Notes under the pieces: generated by a model
Database searches by the model: none
Told to the model about the DNA's origin: nothing
The model's input: the letters and a program-made list of their open reading frames with translations, nothing else
In this document: in pieces, positions 56,371 to 57,166 of the stretch
How the letters are laid out: every line of letters starts with the position of its first letter
Numbering within the stretch: position 1 is the stretch's first letter
Translations under genes and position numbers: made by a program
Assembly (NCBI GenBank): GCA_050694275.1
Contig: JBOGXF010000130.1
Span: 1-57,166 of the forward strand
Direction: 5' to 3'
Length of the DNA stretch: 57,166 bases
Origin: JBOGXF01 sp050694275
GTDB taxonomy: Bacteria; Actinomycetota; CADDZG01; WHSQ01

Positions 56371-56924
56371 GCACCGGGGGGTGCCAGCTTCAGTTTCCCC
56401 CAGTCGGCCGCATCGGTGAGATCCAGCTCGAGCCTGATCTCTCCCGCGATGTCGTCGGCGGCATCCACGGCGTTCGCGACATGCTCGTCGGTCACCCGTT
56501 CGGTCGCGATAGGCAAGAGGCCGGCCAGCCTTCTGCCCGTGCGGAGGACGACGTAGCTCAAGTCCGACGATCTCAGCGCTGCGATCGCGTCCTCATCGGG
56601 CACGGCGCCGCACAGGATGAGCCGTATCCCCTCTTCCGGAGCTCCAAGCGCAGCCCGTCCACCGGCTATCGCCGTGCGCACGATCTCTGCCGTGTCCATG
56701 CCGGGGCGCTCGATCACGACGATCGTCCGGCAGTTGGTCGCGGCGCGTTCCACCAGGTCGGCGTCCAGCTCGGGGCCGGTTGCGATGTAAGCCCCGAGCC
56801 GGCCGAGCCGGGCGCCGGCGTCTTCGTCGGTGACCAGAGCTCGGACCTCGTCGCCCTCATCTATCAATCGACGTACGAGGGTGTCGCCGAGACTCGAGGT
56901 CGCGCCGATGAGAAGGATGCTCAC
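56355..56924 (-). CDS. NAD(P)-binding Rossmann protein (NmrA/SDR-like)
   Basis: A 189-residue protein with an N-terminal Rossmann loop (ILLIGATSSLGDTLVRRL) and an acidic residue position after beta 2, typical of atypical SDR or NmrA-like proteins. The C-terminal part is short compared with full SDR enzymes, so catalysis is uncertain. GTG 56924 overlaps the upstream stop (GTGA). It is coupled to a diacylglycerol-kinase-like gene, so may act in lipid metabolism. Overlap with livF is convergent. Confidence 0.75.
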   Translation of the reverse strand: MSILLIGATSSLGDTLVRRLIDEGDEVRALVTDEDAGARLGRLGAYIATGPELDADLVERAATNCRTIVVIERPGMDTAEIVRTAIAGGRAALGAPEEGIRLILCGAVPDEDAIAALRSSDLSYVVLRTGRRLAGLLPIATERVTDEHVANAVDAADDIAGEIRLELDLTDAADWGKLKLAPPGAQTPR

Positions 56925-57166
56925 GCACAAACCTTCAGCACGTCGTGTTCCACGGAAAAGCGGGCCCGGCGGGCGGCAGGCAACGGCTCACCGTCGACGT
57001 GCCGGTAGAACGGCTCGTCCGCGACCAGGTCGAACTCCTCCAGATCGCTCGCGTAGAACGCGTCCGGGTGATTGACCAAGTCACCCGAGACCAAGCAGCG
57101 CCACGCGTAGAAGGGCAGCGCCTCGATCCTCATCTGTTTCAGCCCGAACACGTCGATTCCTCCTTC
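56921..57166 (-). CDS. Diacylglycerol kinase-family protein, C-terminal part (runs off the window)
   Basis: The frame is open to the window edge, so only the last 81 codons are seen. The segment FGLKQMRIEALPFY, then ADEPFYRHVDGEPL and the closing V-x-P-like strand fit the C-terminal domain of the DAGK/YegS lipid kinase family. The kinase catalytic domain lies outside the window. It is followed by the Rossmann gene with a 4-bp overlap. Confidence 0.6.
   Translation of the reverse strand, partial: EGGIDVFGLKQMRIEALPFYAWRCLVSGDLVNHPDAFYASDLEEFDLVADEPFYRHVDGEPLPAARRARFSVEHDVLKVCA

Overview
The window is a GC-rich chromosomal segment of an actinobacterium. Two blocks match the Mycobacterium tuberculosis gene order as I remember it: gcvH-garA-ftsR-DUF151-merR (Rv1826-Rv1830), and HAD phosphatase, tlyA, nadK, recN, steA, steB/mctB, pyrG, xerD, parA, scpA, scpB, rluB, cmk, der (Rv1692-Rv1713). 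Features less usual for mycobacteria suggest a deep-branching, probably uncultured lineage: a split glycine decarboxylase (gcvPA/gcvPB), an AroH-type chorismate mutase, and a ParA whose partner looks like a ribbon-helix-helix (RHH) protein. Several genes have a TANNNT box 6-9 nt before the start codon, as in actinobacterial leaderless mRNAs. The lineage is inference; the gene order and motifs are read from the sequence.

Layout. 1-2500: a lower-GC accessory edge with two zinc-ribbon proteins, a DUF3800 protein, and a possible structured RNA. 2501-16854 (minus strand): a two-domain multicopper oxidase, a PIG-V-like mannosyltransferase, the glycine cleavage genes, the GarA/FtsR regulators, hpt, a D,D-carboxypeptidase, a GDP-mannose pyrophosphorylase-like fusion, and a CDP-alcohol phosphatidyltransferase. 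16912-25315 (minus): tRNA-Pro(GGG), der, cmk, aroA, tyrA, aroH, rluB, scpB, scpA, trpS. 25351-25998 (plus): an M50 protease. 25999-27322: a 1.3 kb gap full of repeats. 27323-45931 (minus): one long run containing the RHH gene, parA, deoB, dksA-like, xerD, ald, pyrG, four envelope genes including murJ, steB, steA, recN, nadK, tlyA and two small genes. 45977-48820: rhomboid, HAD phosphatase, DUF1015. 48821-48980: a rod-like inverted repeat. 48990-57166: a membrane protein, then a secreted protein with the branched-chain amino acid transporter livKHMGF, and two minus-strand genes at the edge.

The most striking signal is a family of phased 8-bp repeat arrays, consensus about WWRTCKAY, in at least 16 places between 7.5 and 28.6 kb. 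They sit at gene junctions, often over start or stop codons. Six lie in or at the edge of the 1.3 kb gap, one within the RHH gene, and one directly upstream of parA. RHH partners of plasmid ParA proteins bind contiguous 7-8 bp repeats and repress their own promoters. I therefore propose that these arrays are centromere-like sites and operators of a chromosomal ParA-RHH segregation system. The arrays are directly visible; the function is inference.

Other noteworthy points are an envelope-glycan cluster (MurJ, GT4, a phosphatase-like polytopic protein, a WecA/MraY-like protein), a probable ATT start codon on a nuclease-like gene, a phosphomannomutase domain without its metal-binding loop, and a 160-nt rod-shaped inverted repeat that fills the gap between two convergent genes.
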